A stretch of DNA of 64,000 nt from Tolypothrix sp. NIES-4075 (GTDB taxonomy: Bacteria; Cyanobacteriota; Cyanobacteriia; Cyanobacteriales; Nostocaceae): the NCBI RefSeq assembly GCF_002218085.1, contig NZ_BDUC01000007.1:18905-82904 (forward strand). The letters are read 5' to 3'. Numbering within the stretch: position 1 is the stretch's first letter; every line of letters begins with the position of its first letter. The notes below the pieces were generated by a model. It saw nothing but the letters and a program-made list of their open reading frames with translations, ran no database searches and was not told the DNA's origin. Shown in pieces: positions 42,718 to 52,039 of the stretch. Both the position numbers and the translations under genes were made by a program.

Positions 42718-44442
42718 ATGTACAGTACCCAGTTGCAAGAGTATGATGTCGTTATTATGGGCGCGGGATTTGCAGGTAACTGCCAAGCCCGACACCTCCT
42801 GCTCAATATCCCTAATATTAAAATTGCCCTAGTCGATCCGCGATCGGAAGAACGGACAGACAAGGACTTAAAACTTGGTGAGTCAACTATCGAAGTCGCT
42901 GCTCTTTTCCTTACCAAGGAGTTAGGACTCAGCGAGTACATGATTGAAAATCATCCACCCAAGTCTGGGCTAAACTTCCACTGGCCGAAAAACCCAGCTA
43001 AAACGGAAACTACTGACGACTACTATCACGTATGGTCTAACCGACAGGTACCTATTCCCTCTTTTCAGTTTAACCGAGCCAAGCTGGAGCGGGATTTGCT
43101 CAAGATGAACAAGAAAATGGGGGTTGCTTTCTACAACGGTCGTGTAGTAGATGTAGATTTAACCTCAGGCGACGCGATTAAAACCGTTAAAGTTAAACTA
43201 GGCAGCGACGAAATAGAACTTAAGGCTAAACATGTCATCGACGCTGCGGGACGTAAATTCATCATTGGACATAAGACCGACAATGTACTCTTCGGTCCAA
43301 AAAATCTCTTTGGACTCAACAACGGCTCTGCATGGGTGCGTGTCAAAAACGTCGATCGTACTATCTTCCATAGCGGTTATGACCCAACAGGTGCTTCGAC
43401 CAGCCATTACTATGCCACCAATCACTGGTTTGGTCAAGGTCATTGGTTGTGGATGATTCCAACTGACAAAAAATCGATGGAATTGTCAATTGGAGTTATG
43501 CACCATCATGACGTTATACCTGCTAACCAGATTAATACTCAGAAAAAGTTTTACTCCTTCTTAAAAGCTAACCACAACATTCTCTATAAAATCGTCAGCA
43601 GTAGTGATAACGTTGACTTCCACTACTTGCCGAGAACTGCACATACCAGTAAGGTGATGTTTTCCCCAGATAACTGGTATGTGATTGGAGATGCAGCTTA
43701 CATCTTTGACGCTTTCTATTCCTATGGAACAACGACTGTTGCCTTTGCGATTGAAAGTGTAACTGAAATTATTCGTGCCCAATTAGCCGGCGAAGCAGAA
43801 GTTGAGAAAAAACGGGCTGCCTACAACGATTTCAACCTTGCCTTAGCACGAAGTGTCAACTGCCTATACCGCAGTCACTCCAAACAACTTGGTCACGCAA
43901 GCGTTATGAGCTGGCGCATCTACTTTGAATATATGTGGTGGTTTGGAGTACAGGTGCCAATGTACATAGGCAAATGGCATTTAGATTTAACGTTTATCCC
44001 TATATACTTGAAGACCCTAAATAGCAATACAGATGGACTATTCGCTGAATTGTACGAACAGTTTAACCAGCTAGTTGAGCGGGGCGCAAACATCGGGCTT
44101 ATGGATTGCTACCGGGCGGATCAGCTAATTGGAGGCTACCATACGTTGAAGCACTTTGATAACTTTTTGGAAAACACCAAATTTGAACCAAGGCGGTGTA
44201 ATGTCTTTGCAGGCTTGAAACACACCTGCTTCTACGTTGCCCTGTGGTATGTTATGTTCCAGTGGAAAGGTTTTGGTCTGGCTGGAGTACTAGCTCCACG
44301 ACACCTTTACCACTTTTTCCGACTACTGGCTTTATCGAGCCAAGGTGCAGTGGGGGAACTAGTCTATCGCTACAAGACCAAAGGTCTTCCGAACAACAGT
44401 CAAGTTGAGAAGATGCGACAAGAGTTTAAGAGCTATAAATAA
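42718..44442 (+). CDS. flavin-dependent halogenase-like monooxygenase, paralogue 2 (3' end replaced by IS630-type insertion)
   Basis: 574 residues, close paralogue of 33412-35187 over its whole length. Same GAGFAG (15-20), Lys82 in HPPKSGLNFHW, WLWMIP (243-248) and GDAAYIFDAFY. Differences are scattered, so this is an old duplication. The stop codon at 44440-44442 lies at the boundary of an IS630-type element. The original frame would continue across the TA target beyond the element (SYKYQAELHPW..., compare SYQYQAKLQPW in paralogue 1). The present protein ends SYK and loses about 12-17 conserved-position residues, probably outside the catalytic core. 87 bp separate it from the PKS gene. Confidence 0.82.
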   Translation: MYSTQLQEYDVVIMGAGFAGNCQARHLLLNIPNIKIALVDPRSEERTDKDLKLGESTIEVAALFLTKELGLSEYMIENHPPKSGLNFHWPKNPAKTETTDDYYHVWSNRQVPIPSFQFNRAKLERDLLKMNKKMGVAFYNGRVVDVDLTSGDAIKTVKVKLGSDEIELKAKHVIDAAGRKFIIGHKTDNVLFGPKNLFGLNNGSAWVRVKNVDRTIFHSGYDPTGASTSHYYATNHWFGQGHWLWMIPTDKKSMELSIGVMHHHDVIPANQINTQKKFYSFLKANHNILYKIVSSSDNVDFHYLPRTAHTSKVMFSPDNWYVIGDAAYIFDAFYSYGTTTVAFAIESVTEIIRAQLAGEAEVEKKRAAYNDFNLALARSVNCLYRSHSKQLGHASVMSWRIYFEYMWWFGVQVPMYIGKWHLDLTFIPIYLKTLNSNTDGLFAELYEQFNQLVERGANIGLMDCYRADQLIGGYHTLKHFDNFLENTKFEPRRCNVFAGLKHTCFYVALWYVMFQWKGFGLAGVLAPRHLYHFFRLLALSSQGAVGELVYRYKTKGLPNNSQVEKMRQEFKSYK

Positions 44443-45565
44443 GTAGGTGGTTACAATTAAATATAAGATAGAGAAAGTCTAAAAAACGGGTGCTACGAGA
44501 TGTCTGCTCCATTGCGGGTTACATTAACAGATTTAGAAGATTTGACGCTTTTCGAGTTGCGGGAAGCGACAACAGTTCCTAAACGGACACGCGATCGCGC
44601 CCACATAATTAGATTAAATGCCCAAGGATGGAATGTACCAGCGATCGCTAAAATTTTTGAGTGTCACGAACATACGGTACGAGCAACACTGCGGCGTTGG
44701 GAAAATAGGGGTTTGGGAGGATTGTGGGAAACTTCAGGACGGGGAGCAAAGAGCAAATGGCAAGAGGCAGATTTAGCATATTTAGAGGATTGTTTAGAGC
44801 TAGAACCTCGTACTTATAATAGTTTGCAGTTATCAGAAAAATTGGCCCAACATAGGAATGTACAACTGAGTCCGTCTCGTCTGCGACGTTTGCTCAAAAA
44901 AAAAGGTGGAAATGGAAACGCACCCGGCATACTCATAAAGGAAAACAAGACCCAGAAAAAAGACGAATTAAGCAAGCAGACCTAGATACCCTAAAACAAG
45001 CGGCAGTAGACGGTTATATCGAACTCAAGTATCTTGATGAGTCTGGGTGTTGTCGTTGGAGTCCAGTTAGCTACAGTTACAGTCGTATCGGTAGCCAAAA
45101 ACAAATGGCACAAGTTGGTAGCCGTGGTGGTCGCATTAGTATTTTGGGTTTATGGCAACCCCAAGTCAGTTTTGAGTATGCCTTGGTTCAAGGTGGGTTC
45201 AAAACAAAACGCTACATCGAGGTTATGGATTGGGTCGCAGCTAAGGCAGAAAACACTTTAGCTGAAACTGGTTGTATCACTGTCATTGTTCATGACAATG
45301 GCTCCCTGCATACCAGTAATTTAGCAAAACAACGATGGCAAGAATGGCAGGAAAAAGGACTGTTTATTTTCTTCTTACCACCCTATTGTTCCGAGATGAA
45401 TCGGATCGAGGAAGAGTGGCATCAACTAAAAACTCATGAAATTGCTGGACAAATGTTTGACAATAACTACGATTTAGCTATGACAATTATTGATGGGATG
45501 GAAGCTCGAAGCATAAAGGGTGAATATGCCCTTGAGCGTCTTATATTTAATTGTGCCTAGCTACT
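44442..45565. mobile_element. IS630-family (Tc1/mariner-like) insertion sequence
   Basis: 1124 bp flanked by TA on both sides (44440-44441, 45566-45567). Terminal inverted repeats begin AGTAGGTGGTTACAATTA (left) and AGTAGCTAGGCACAATTA (inverse of right), 23 of 27 identical. It contains one transposase gene needing a -1 frameshift. Inserted in the final codons of the second halogenase. Confidence 0.92.
44500..45560 (+). CDS. IS630-family DDE transposase (programmed -1 frameshift)
   Basis: The first frame (44500-44985) holds the helix-turn-helix DNA-binding part (IAKIFECHEHTVRATLRRWE). At a run of nine A (44896-44904) a -1 slip leads into the second frame: KRTRHTHKGKQDPEKRRIKQ, then YLDESGCC (first Asp), VIVHDNGSLHT (second Asp) and EMNRIEEEW (Glu), ending FNCA at 45560. 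All three catalytic acids are present. Frameshifting on poly-A is known in this family, so the element may be active. Confidence 0.88.
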
Positions 45566-45567
45566 TA

Positions 45568-45696
45568 TCAAGCTGAGTTGCACCCTTGGGTTCAGGGTGG
45601 AGATGAGCTATCAGTACAAGACCAGTCTTCCCAACAACAGTTAGATCGCGAAGATGCGCCAAAACCTCAAGAGCTATCAATATCAAGCTAGGTAGT
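45568..45696 (+). pseudogene. displaced tail of halogenase 2 plus a degenerate second halogenase tail
   Basis: Directly after the right TA, TCAAGCTGAGTTGCACCCT continues the halogenase 2 frame as YQAELHPWVQGG, aligned with YQAKLQPWIEN of paralogue 1. From 45606 a different frame repeats the preceding tail: MSYQYKTSLPNNS, stop, IAKMRQNLKSYQYQAR, compare YRYKTKGLPNNSQVEKMRQEFKSYK. A third halogenase copy or a tail duplication therefore once lay here. 45700-46267 shows no gene. Confidence 0.8.
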
Positions 45697-46267
45697 AGCC
45701 TTGGAAGGGTGTAAAGTACTGTAACTGTTTTGAAAAAAAAGTAAAACTGACCTTAGCTACTGACATAACGTATCATGACATTAATGGTTAAACTCAACAC
45801 CAAGTATGGCATTGTCTATACAAGTATGACGAACTAATGTAAATTTTAAATCATGCATTGAAGTGATGCTTATAGCAAGGAAAACGCCAGAATGTCAAAA
45901 AGAACGTCATCAATAAAGTCCAAAATTACCGCATTAACCCTTGCTTATTGACAATACTTTCGGCATAGGCGTAGTCCGTCGTAGACCCTTGGTAAATGAC
46001 TCAAGCGATAAACTCTTATTCTTTCGTTGATTCATTAATCAATCTTTTTGTCAAGACTAATTTAGATGCGTTTACCCTGATGCTTATAGGACTTGCACCT
46101 TTAAAAGAAACACACGGACTTGCATTTCTTCGGTACAGAAGACTCAGAAAGCAGTTACCTTAAAAGATAAAGATTTCTGACTGTATTTAGCATCTTTGTT
46201 GTGATCTAATCTATTTTCAGACCACTGCTTGCAATCAAATAGAGATTCGTTGTTGAGGATAATAGTT

Positions 46268-47203
46268 ATGGTTTTCAGTTTTCTTCTTAGTCCGCTCCTT
46301 GGCTTTCAGATTTTGCCGCCCCCACCAAACGATTATTCGCATAGAGTTGATTTTTCTGGCTCTATTTTAAATAATCAGGGGCTTGTTGCTTATCAGGGCT
46401 TAGATCCCTCTGCCGTAAATTTTGGTCATTCCGGAGGTGCCAAAAATGCTGTAAATATAGGCTCTCCCTACTATGTAACTGGTCGAGAGGGAAGTCCGGA
46501 AATACCTTCACCCGGTGCTACTAGATCGGCGAATGTGACTGGACTTGAAAATTTTCCGATCCTTAGTAACTACCTGGAGAATAACAACATTTCCCTAAAT
46601 AGTATTGGTTTTGGTCTCAATCAGAAAGAAGGTCGCAGTTTTGAGGAAACTTGGAATTTAGGTAATAATATTTTGGGTGAAGATTGGTATGCTAGTCCAG
46701 ATTCAACTATTGAGGAAAATATTTATAAAGCAAATCCTGATGACGTAGAATGGGGGCTTTATTACAACAAAACCAAAATCGTTGATTTTGGTTATACTGA
46801 TATCTACGTAGCTGTTGACTTCGGTCCTACAACGTCTTTTTTGGATGATACTAGTTTTAACTTTACTAACCCAGTTTCAGCAACAAAGTCGGCTGGTTTA
46901 GACCAATTACAAGGGGGGTTAGCCGATGCTTTTTTGCAAGATGTTAATGATGCTGGTGGAAAGGTTAGAGTATCATCTAGCGCCCCTGTCACTTTGGAAA
47001 CAGTTAGACTAGCAACTAGCGATAAATACACAATGCGAGTTTTTTCATTTGCGGGATCTATTCAAGCAGTTAAAGCAGTACCTGAACCATCTTCGCAATT
47101 AGGAATTTTCGCTTTTGGGGTTTTAGGTGTCGGTTTTTGGCTCAGAAAAAAACACAAAATAGCCAGTTGCAAAAAGAGATTTGATCACAATCAGTGCCGA
47201 TGA
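46268..47203 (+). CDS. PEP-CTERM exported protein, unknown function
   Basis: I chose the ATG at 46268 (MVFSFLLSPLLGFQILPPPP) because TTGAGGA lies at ribosome-binding distance; an upstream in-frame codon is less likely. Short signal-like hydrophobic N-terminus, then a Gly/Asn-rich beta-type body with no recognised domain, and a classical PEP-CTERM tail: VPEPSSQLGIFAFGVLGVG, hydrophobic helix, WLRKKHK basic end. It would be sorted by an exosortase, not encoded here. It has no visible functional tie to the halogenase/PKS locus. Confidence 0.75.
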   Translation: MVFSFLLSPLLGFQILPPPPNDYSHRVDFSGSILNNQGLVAYQGLDPSAVNFGHSGGAKNAVNIGSPYYVTGREGSPEIPSPGATRSANVTGLENFPILSNYLENNNISLNSIGFGLNQKEGRSFEETWNLGNNILGEDWYASPDSTIEENIYKANPDDVEWGLYYNKTKIVDFGYTDIYVAVDFGPTTSFLDDTSFNFTNPVSATKSAGLDQLQGGLADAFLQDVNDAGGKVRVSSSAPVTLETVRLATSDKYTMRVFSFAGSIQAVKAVPEPSSQLGIFAFGVLGVGFWLRKKHKIASCKKRFDHNQCR

Positions 47204-47283
47204 GAAGACTCACTCTTAAAAACTAAGGTGCTGATAGCCATTGCTTTAGTAATCGCTAGCGGTCATCAGGAAGAGCCATTTCA

Positions 47284-47492
47284 GAAGGCACTTATGCTGG
47301 AGGCAGAGGGCACTTATAAACCCACCCTTTAAAGGGTGAGATTAAAACAAGGACGTTTTATACCGTCCGTGCAAGCCATCTTGTGTATAATTATTTATTT
47401 TTACTGAAGCTCTAAACTCACAAAGTAAGTTTTCATTATACTTTCTTACCTTCAGCATAGCTGCCCTCTGCCCTCTGCCTTTCTTTGTAAGA
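47284..47492. repeat. dispersed intergenic repeat, copy 2
   Basis: Same orientation and order of blocks as 8391-8605: CACTTATGCTGGAGGCA, hairpin CACCCTTTAAAGGGTG, ACGTTTTATACCGTCCGTG, AATTATTTATTTTTACTG, then CTGCC tandem repeats and TTCTTTGTAA. Non-coding. Confidence 0.7.
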
Positions 47493-47781
47493 AAATAGGT
47501 CAGACCCCCATTGACTAGCAGCATTAGGTAAGTGACTAAGCAACGCCAGGACTCTAGTTTTGGGCTTCCGTTGCTCGTAGTTGTATAAACCAGCGATGAG
47601 ATTAAACCTCACTCCTTACCTTTTTCGACGATTTCGGGAACTGTAAGACAAATGGCATGAACCTATCCCACTAATAATATTTTTGCTACAAAGCTTAAGC
47701 TTCTTGAGAACTGAAAACGGAAAATTAAGGTTTTCAAGGACATTTTATAGAAATAAGTAAGGATTTTTAGAATAGTAGGAT

Positions 47782-47889
47782 AGGTTCAAACGTTTTCGCA
47801 CCTTCGATGATGATCGCAACGGCTTTATTGAGCAAAGCGACTTCGAGGTGTCAGTTGCGCGTCTAGGTGATGATGCAGGCGATCGCTAA
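47782..47889 (+). pseudogene. EF-hand protein fragment
   Basis: One open stretch reads RFKRFRTFDDDRNGFIEQ then SDFEVSVARLGDD. It carries a complete EF-hand loop (DDDRNGFIEQSDFE) of the calcium-binding type found in four-EF-hand bacterial proteins. No start codon upstream; stops at 47889 after one hand. The rest of 47493-48012 shows nothing. Confidence 0.5.
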
Positions 47890-48012
47890 AACATCCGAGG
47901 CTAGTAACCCATGTCTTACTACTGGTACAATCTAGCCAATAAATCAGAATTCTTGAAGTTCTAGAACTCCAGTCAACTTCCATAACCATACAGAATAATC
48001 AGGATCGCCACC

Positions 48013-49398
48013 ATGTTTCATCAAGTTGCGGAAAAACAAATGCATTTTGTTAGATGGCTGCTTGTTATTGGTTGGATTTTACTTATTTTATCGTTATTTT
48101 ACGACCCAATTTCGCCATATCTTACGCAGCCTACTACTGAGTGGAGTATTTTCCGTCTCAATCCGAATCTTTTAGACCCGACAAAATGCCAAGAGGTTGT
48201 CACAGTCCAAGGAAAGTGTGTTGATGTCAAACCTTTTGCATTAGGAGCCAAAATCTTTTGGGGAATTGTAGTTCCTTGTGGAGTATTGATTATCTTTGTT
48301 TTAGGACATGAAACATGGCGGCGGATTTGTCCGTTATCTTTTCTATCACAAATTCCGAGAGCGTTAGGTAAGCAACGTCAACGCAAAATCATTAATCCTC
48401 GCACAGGAGCAGTGCGCTATGAACTAGCTAAAATAGCAAAGGATTCTTGGCTTGGTCGCAATCATTTATACTTCCAATTTGGGTTTCTTTGCATCGGTCT
48501 TTGCTTGAGAATTTTATTTATCAATGCCGATCGCCTATTTTTAGGGTCTTTTATTATTCTGACAATTTTATCAGCAATATTGGTAAATTATCTGTTTGCT
48601 GGTAAAACTTGGTGTCAATATTTTTGTCCTATGGCTCCCGTGCAGATGGTCTATAACGGGCCAAGGGGATTGTTAGGAAGTGAGGCTCACCAAGGTCAAA
48701 AACAGATTATTACTCAGTCTATGTGTCGGACATCAGATAAAGATGGTAATGAAAAAAGCGCCTGTGTTAGCTGCCAATCTCCTTGTATGGACATTGATGC
48801 AGAACGGTCTTACTGGGAAATTTTTAACAAGCCAGGTCGGAGAATAGTTCAATACGGCTATGTGGGACTAGTCATCGGTTTTTATATTTACTATTTTTTG
48901 TATTCTGGCACTCTTGATTACTACTATTCGGGAATTTGGAGTCATGAAGAAAATCAGTTAGCAACTCTTTTAAATCCTGGATTTTATATTTTTGGTAAGC
49001 CGATTCCGATTCCGAAATTAGTTGCAGTTCCTTTTACTATTGGGGCTTTTGTTGCAGCCAGTTACTTCTTATTGTCGAGGGTAGAAAAAGAATACAAAGC
49101 TTATTGTCAACGGATTAATAAACCTCTCAGTAAACAACAGGTACAACACAATATTTTTGCAATTTCTACCTTTGTAGTTTTAAATTGTTATTTCTTATTT
49201 GCTGGCCGTCCCATACTCAAACAACTACCAAATCTCATAGAGCTAGGATTTAACGCTTTAGTCATTCTCGTCAGTACATTGTGGCTGTACAGGACACTCA
49301 GCCGCAGTGCGGAAACTTATTCGCGGGAAAGTCTTGCAGAAAGTCTGCGTCGTCAGTTGGCTAAATTAACGGCGTTGCATAATTGCGGGATGAATTAG
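48013..49398 (+). CDS. NapH/CcoG-like membrane polyferredoxin (4Fe-4S), 3' end disrupted by IS
   Basis: Integral membrane electron-transfer protein. About eight hydrophobic helices (e.g. WLLVIGWILLILSLF near the N-terminus, FLCIGLCLRILFI, YVGLVIGFYIYYFLYSG). Cys motifs include ICPLSFLSQIPRALG and TWCQYFCPMAPVQMVY (NapH-type CxxxCP) and a ferredoxin-like cluster ACVSCQSPCMDIDAE. The last residues (ALHNCGMN) are encoded by an IS1-type element; without it, the frame would run on into the FHA/cNMP gene at 50144. It heads a redox/cyclic-nucleotide gene group, which suggests that electrons are moved to or from the membrane under cNMP or phosphopeptide control. Confidence 0.82.
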   Translation: MFHQVAEKQMHFVRWLLVIGWILLILSLFYDPISPYLTQPTTEWSIFRLNPNLLDPTKCQEVVTVQGKCVDVKPFALGAKIFWGIVVPCGVLIIFVLGHETWRRICPLSFLSQIPRALGKQRQRKIINPRTGAVRYELAKIAKDSWLGRNHLYFQFGFLCIGLCLRILFINADRLFLGSFIILTILSAILVNYLFAGKTWCQYFCPMAPVQMVYNGPRGLLGSEAHQGQKQIITQSMCRTSDKDGNEKSACVSCQSPCMDIDAERSYWEIFNKPGRRIVQYGYVGLVIGFYIYYFLYSGTLDYYYSGIWSHEENQLATLLNPGFYIFGKPIPIPKLVAVPFTIGAFVAASYFLLSRVEKEYKAYCQRINKPLSKQQVQHNIFAISTFVVLNCYFLFAGRPILKQLPNLIELGFNALVILVSTLWLYRTLSRSAETYSRESLAESLRRQLAKLTALHNCGMN

Positions 49399-50101
49399 GC
49401 TGAGATGGGCACAACCCCGTTCTTAAGGTAGTGCAGTAACAATTTAATAGACAGACTCAGCATTTCTTTGGATTTAGAATAACAAAGTGTGCGACGATGT
49501 AGCCGTGCTAAATAATGTCTTAATCTTGTATTTTCTCCCTCAATTCGTGTCATGTAAGTTTTCTTGACTAAATGGTCGCAATCATCAATAAAACAAGGAT
49601 ACACGGGATATCCATCAGTTACATACAAAAAACATTTCCAACACTTAATAATCTTCCACAAACGTTTAAATGTCTTGGCACTACGGTCTCCTAAAACCCA
49701 AGCTAGAATACCTGGCTTTCCTTTGTTGGCGGCTGTCCACAACCAAATTTTGTTTTTTTTTACCGACAAACGTCTCTAATTCATCAACTTGGGCAATTTC
49801 AGGGATTTCTGAATATTCTGGGGCATCAGGTAAAGGAGCCGCCACAAGTTTTACCCAATTCATCACGGTATTATGGTTCACTCCAGTCTGGCGTTCAATG
49901 GCACGAAAACCCATTCCATTGACATACATTTTTAAACATTGCTCTTTAATTTCATTGGAATATCCTCGTTTTGAATATGATTCAATAAATTGGCGATCGC
50001 ATGAACGGCAAATGTAGTTTTGTTTACCACGCCGATGACCGTTCTTGCGGATATGGGTAGATGCACAGTTAGGACAGTTCATCCCTTAATTATGCAACGC
50101 C
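49371..50101. mobile_element. IS1-family insertion sequence
   Basis: 731 bp with terminal repeats GGCGTTGCATAATTGCGG (left) and GGCGTTGCATAATTAAGG (inverse of right), 22 of 24 matching over the full arms. A perfect 8-bp target duplication AAATTAAC flanks it on both sides. Removing it and one duplicate leaves an open frame from the polyferredoxin gene into the next gene. Confidence 0.93.
49395..50082 (-). CDS. IS1-family transposase (InsA-InsB by -1 frameshift)
   Basis: The upstream frame (50082-49681) has the zinc-finger/HTH part: CPNCASTHIRKNGHRRGKQN with CRSCDRQF, then RQTGVNHNTVMNWVK. After DELETFVGKKK, nine A allow a -1 slip into the second frame (49769-49395): KIWLWTAANKGKPGILAWVL, VTDGYPVYPCFIDD (DDE Asp) and the C-terminus. 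Two-frame organisation typical of IS1. Appears intact. Confidence 0.88.
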
Positions 50102-50143
50102 AAATTAACAGTTGATTTCTCTAAATTCTTAGAGGGTCGGTCA

Positions 50144-52039
50144 ATGGCAGACCTGAAACCAGATGAGGTGTATGTTCTTGCTAAAGTACTGCCCAGTTTT
50201 AGTAAAGAATCTAGCTTTCAGGTTTATAAAGGATTGCTGCGCGAAGAATTAGAACAAGGAAATGTAGAGCCGGCAAATAGCTTAGATGAACTCAAACAAA
50301 TCCGTTTGGAATTAGGACTTAAGGATGAAGAACACTTCGATATATTGACAGAATTGGGAGTAGAAAACCCATCTTTATTAGATCCAAATAAACGCAGAAG
50401 TCGGGAAAATCAGTTAAGAATTGAAAGCTATCGGCAAGCTTTAGAACTACAATTGTTAGATTTGATCGAGATGGGCGTTCCCTTGGGTCAAGCACTCCAG
50501 CGCCGAGTCAAGCAAATTCAAGCCCTGAAACAAGAGTATGGCATTACAGCAGAGGAAGAAGCACAAATTTTATCCCAAATGGTTGATGAAAACAGTGCTA
50601 TTCTCCGCAAAGCAGAGATACTACTTACACAGTTAAAGGAGCTAACTGTCCGCTACAAAGCTTTAAGTAATTTTCCAAGTTATCAAGCACCCGTGTTTGT
50701 TTTGCTGCGATTAGTCGCTATTGAAAATAAACAACTAATTATCACCAAGCAATTATTGAGTATTCTCGAAGTTTTGCAAGATGCGCCGGAAGCTGTGAAA
50801 ATAGCTAGTGCCATTGGCATACTTGCAGAAAATGTATTGCCAAATATTCTGAATGAAGCTAATAATACTTTGCGGTGGCAAGAAAGAATTGCTGAGGAAG
50901 CGATCGCACTTCTGCAACCCGATGATTTAGAATTAGCAGCAACCTTTGATACTCCAGCACAGATAGTTGATGACGAAGCACCGACGCAAATATTTGTTGC
51001 TGGACAACCAATACCAAAGGTGATATCAGCCAATCATCAGCCCTTTGTGATTGATGTTCTTAAAGAACTTTTGCAAGAACTAGAGCCACTCATCCAAGCA
51101 GCTGCACTTTACGCCCTAGAGCAACTCGACCCACAGCAAGGCCGCGAACAAGCACGCCAGTTACTCAACTCCACAAAACCCGGAGATTGGCTAGTGCAGG
51201 AGACAGCAGAAAATATTTTGGGTCTGGATGAAGGACAGGCTGCTGCTTTGTTGCAAACTCTCACGGCTGAAGTGAAGGTGGAGGGAAAAATACAACAGCT
51301 TGTCTTTCAGCAATCAGCCGTGCAAGTGGGACGTAGTTTAGCAAATGATATCATCTTGCCCAGTCCCAGAGTATCTCAGCACCATGCGATATTTCATCTT
51401 GACAAGCAAGAAGTGAGATTAACGGCGCTCAAAAGTGCCTATGGCTTACGTATTAATGATAAACGCATACAAAATGATACAATGCGTCTCCAGCCAGGAG
51501 ATGTGATTCGGTTTAGCCCAGCAGAGGAACCAGCCATAACTGTGAGTTGGGAAAAGCAATCGCCAGTAGACTCAGCAGTAGCAAAAGAAACTTTCAGCAC
51601 CCTGGATAAGCTGTTATTGATGTTTGAAACCAGTCTTTTGCGAACGGTGAAGCCGGAAGCGATGCTCGAACTGGCTCGCAAGGCTGAGATTCGAGTTTAC
51701 CGTCAAAGAGAAATTATCTGTAAGGCTGGAGAACCATCTGATGAACTGCTGTTGTTGATCGATGGTGAAGTTAATGTAACGGTTCTGCAAGGAGATATTG
51801 AGGTTGTCGTCAACACAATTCGGTCAGGCGAAACTATTGGTGAAATGGGAGTTTTGACTAGGCAAGCGCGATCGGCAAATGTAGTTGCCAAGGCTGAAAT
51901 CAATCGAGTTTTGGTCATCGAAGCGAAGGATTTTGAGACACTGTTACGCAATGATTCGGAAGTATCGAGGAGTTTGTTGCTGAACATGATTGGTCGTCTG
52001 CAAAGGTTAACTGCACAAGTTAAAGAAAGTCAGAAGTGA
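50144..52039 (+). CDS. FHA and cyclic-nucleotide-binding domain protein
   Basis: 631 residues. An N-terminal helical region (1-360) contains HEAT-like blocks (ALYALEQLDPQQGREQARQL). The FHA domain is at about 385-470 (VQVGRSLANDIILPSPRVSQ, HHAIFHLD), which binds phosphothreonine peptides. The C-terminal cyclic-nucleotide-binding fold is at about 510-625, with IICKAGEPSDELLLLIDGEV and a phosphate-binding cassette region GETIGEMGVLTRQARSANVV. No membrane segment. Before the IS1 insertion the frame upstream of the ATG was open and joined the polyferredoxin gene, so ATG 50144 may be a secondary start. The cyclase at 56-58 kb could supply its ligand. Confidence 0.88.
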   Translation: MADLKPDEVYVLAKVLPSFSKESSFQVYKGLLREELEQGNVEPANSLDELKQIRLELGLKDEEHFDILTELGVENPSLLDPNKRRSRENQLRIESYRQALELQLLDLIEMGVPLGQALQRRVKQIQALKQEYGITAEEEAQILSQMVDENSAILRKAEILLTQLKELTVRYKALSNFPSYQAPVFVLLRLVAIENKQLIITKQLLSILEVLQDAPEAVKIASAIGILAENVLPNILNEANNTLRWQERIAEEAIALLQPDDLELAATFDTPAQIVDDEAPTQIFVAGQPIPKVISANHQPFVIDVLKELLQELEPLIQAAALYALEQLDPQQGREQARQLLNSTKPGDWLVQETAENILGLDEGQAAALLQTLTAEVKVEGKIQQLVFQQSAVQVGRSLANDIILPSPRVSQHHAIFHLDKQEVRLTALKSAYGLRINDKRIQNDTMRLQPGDVIRFSPAEEPAITVSWEKQSPVDSAVAKETFSTLDKLLLMFETSLLRTVKPEAMLELARKAEIRVYRQREIICKAGEPSDELLLLIDGEVNVTVLQGDIEVVVNTIRSGETIGEMGVLTRQARSANVVAKAEINRVLVIEAKDFETLLRNDSEVSRSLLLNMIGRLQRLTAQVKESQK

